Part shown: positions 63,995-64,000 of the stretch, piece after piece
Layout of the letters: every line of letters starts with the position of its first letter
Numbering within the stretch: position 1 is the stretch's first letter
Source: Tritonibacter litoralis
GTDB taxonomy: Bacteria > Pseudomonadota > Alphaproteobacteria > Rhodobacterales > Rhodobacteraceae
Length of the DNA: 64,000 nt
Assembly: GCF_009496005.1 (NCBI RefSeq)
Contig: NZ_WIBF01000002.1
Span: 247,191-311,190, forward strand
Reading direction: 5' to 3'
Position numbers and translations under genes: made by a program
Notes under the pieces: generated by a model
What the model was told of the DNA's origin: nothing
Databases searched by the model: none
What the model saw: the letters and a program-made list of their open reading frames with translations, nothing else

Positions 63995-64000
63995 CAAAAA

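Noticed and set aside
1..64000. tRNA, rRNA, CRISPR arrays, insertion sequences and prophage genes
   Set aside because: Reading the gaps gave no T-loop-like tRNA pattern, regularly spaced repeats, transposase or phage structural genes.

Overview
The window looks like chromosomal DNA of a marine alphaproteobacterium of the Roseobacter group (Rhodobacteraceae). The evidence is the GC-rich coding sequence, a GcrA cell-cycle regulator, a TRAP dicarboxylate-type transporter, PCu(A)C copper chaperone, class I fructose-bisphosphate aldolase, cobyric acid synthase, and several small proteins typical of Rhodobacterales. No rRNA, tRNA, CRISPR array or intact insertion sequence was found.

Layout. 0-7 kb: an acidic protein cut by the left edge, purA with a DUF2842 gene, a three-gene cobalt-type nitrile hydratase operon, secG and pyrG. 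7-9 kb: an AT-rich islet with one HNH-like zinc protein and otherwise empty DNA. 9-18.7 kb: glutathionyl-hydroquinone reductase, LigB-type dioxygenase, class I aldolase, two PLP aminotransferases, an MsbA-like ABC exporter, a glycosyltransferase and ygfZ. 18.8-23 kb: a secreted protein, a pair of HupE/UreJ-type membrane proteins, and an acyltransferase/fatty-acid-hydroxylase pair. 23-30 kb: an aldehyde dehydrogenase with an AcoR-like regulator, efp, cobQ, and a structured intergenic region.

29.5-40 kb: a pcm-tolC-PopZ-like cluster, phnA, three tiny membrane or lipoprotein genes, an AT-rich two-gene DUF262/HEPN module inserted beside lepA, and an alanine-rich coiled-coil protein. 40-52 kb: a LysR regulator, a low-molecular-weight phosphatase, a copper pair (PCu(A)C and a DUF2946-like protein), rpmB, meaB, hrpB, a Nudix-phosphate transporter pair, and argF-argD. 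52-64 kb: MFS, EamA and ABC-2 transport genes, gcrA, a dctB-dctD two-component system feeding a dctPQM TRAP operon, and a DUF1326-DUF2182 pair whose second gene has an in-frame amber codon.

Most of the window is ordinary core metabolism. The most unusual items are the DUF262-HEPN pair, which has the look of a small defence or toxin module; a DctD-like activator that lacks the sigma-54 contact loop; a PopZ-like polar scaffold candidate; a conserved box next to hairpins found three times just after stop codons; and the amber-interrupted DUF2182 gene. Two regulators of sigma-54-activator ancestry in this window appear to have lost the ability to work with sigma-54.
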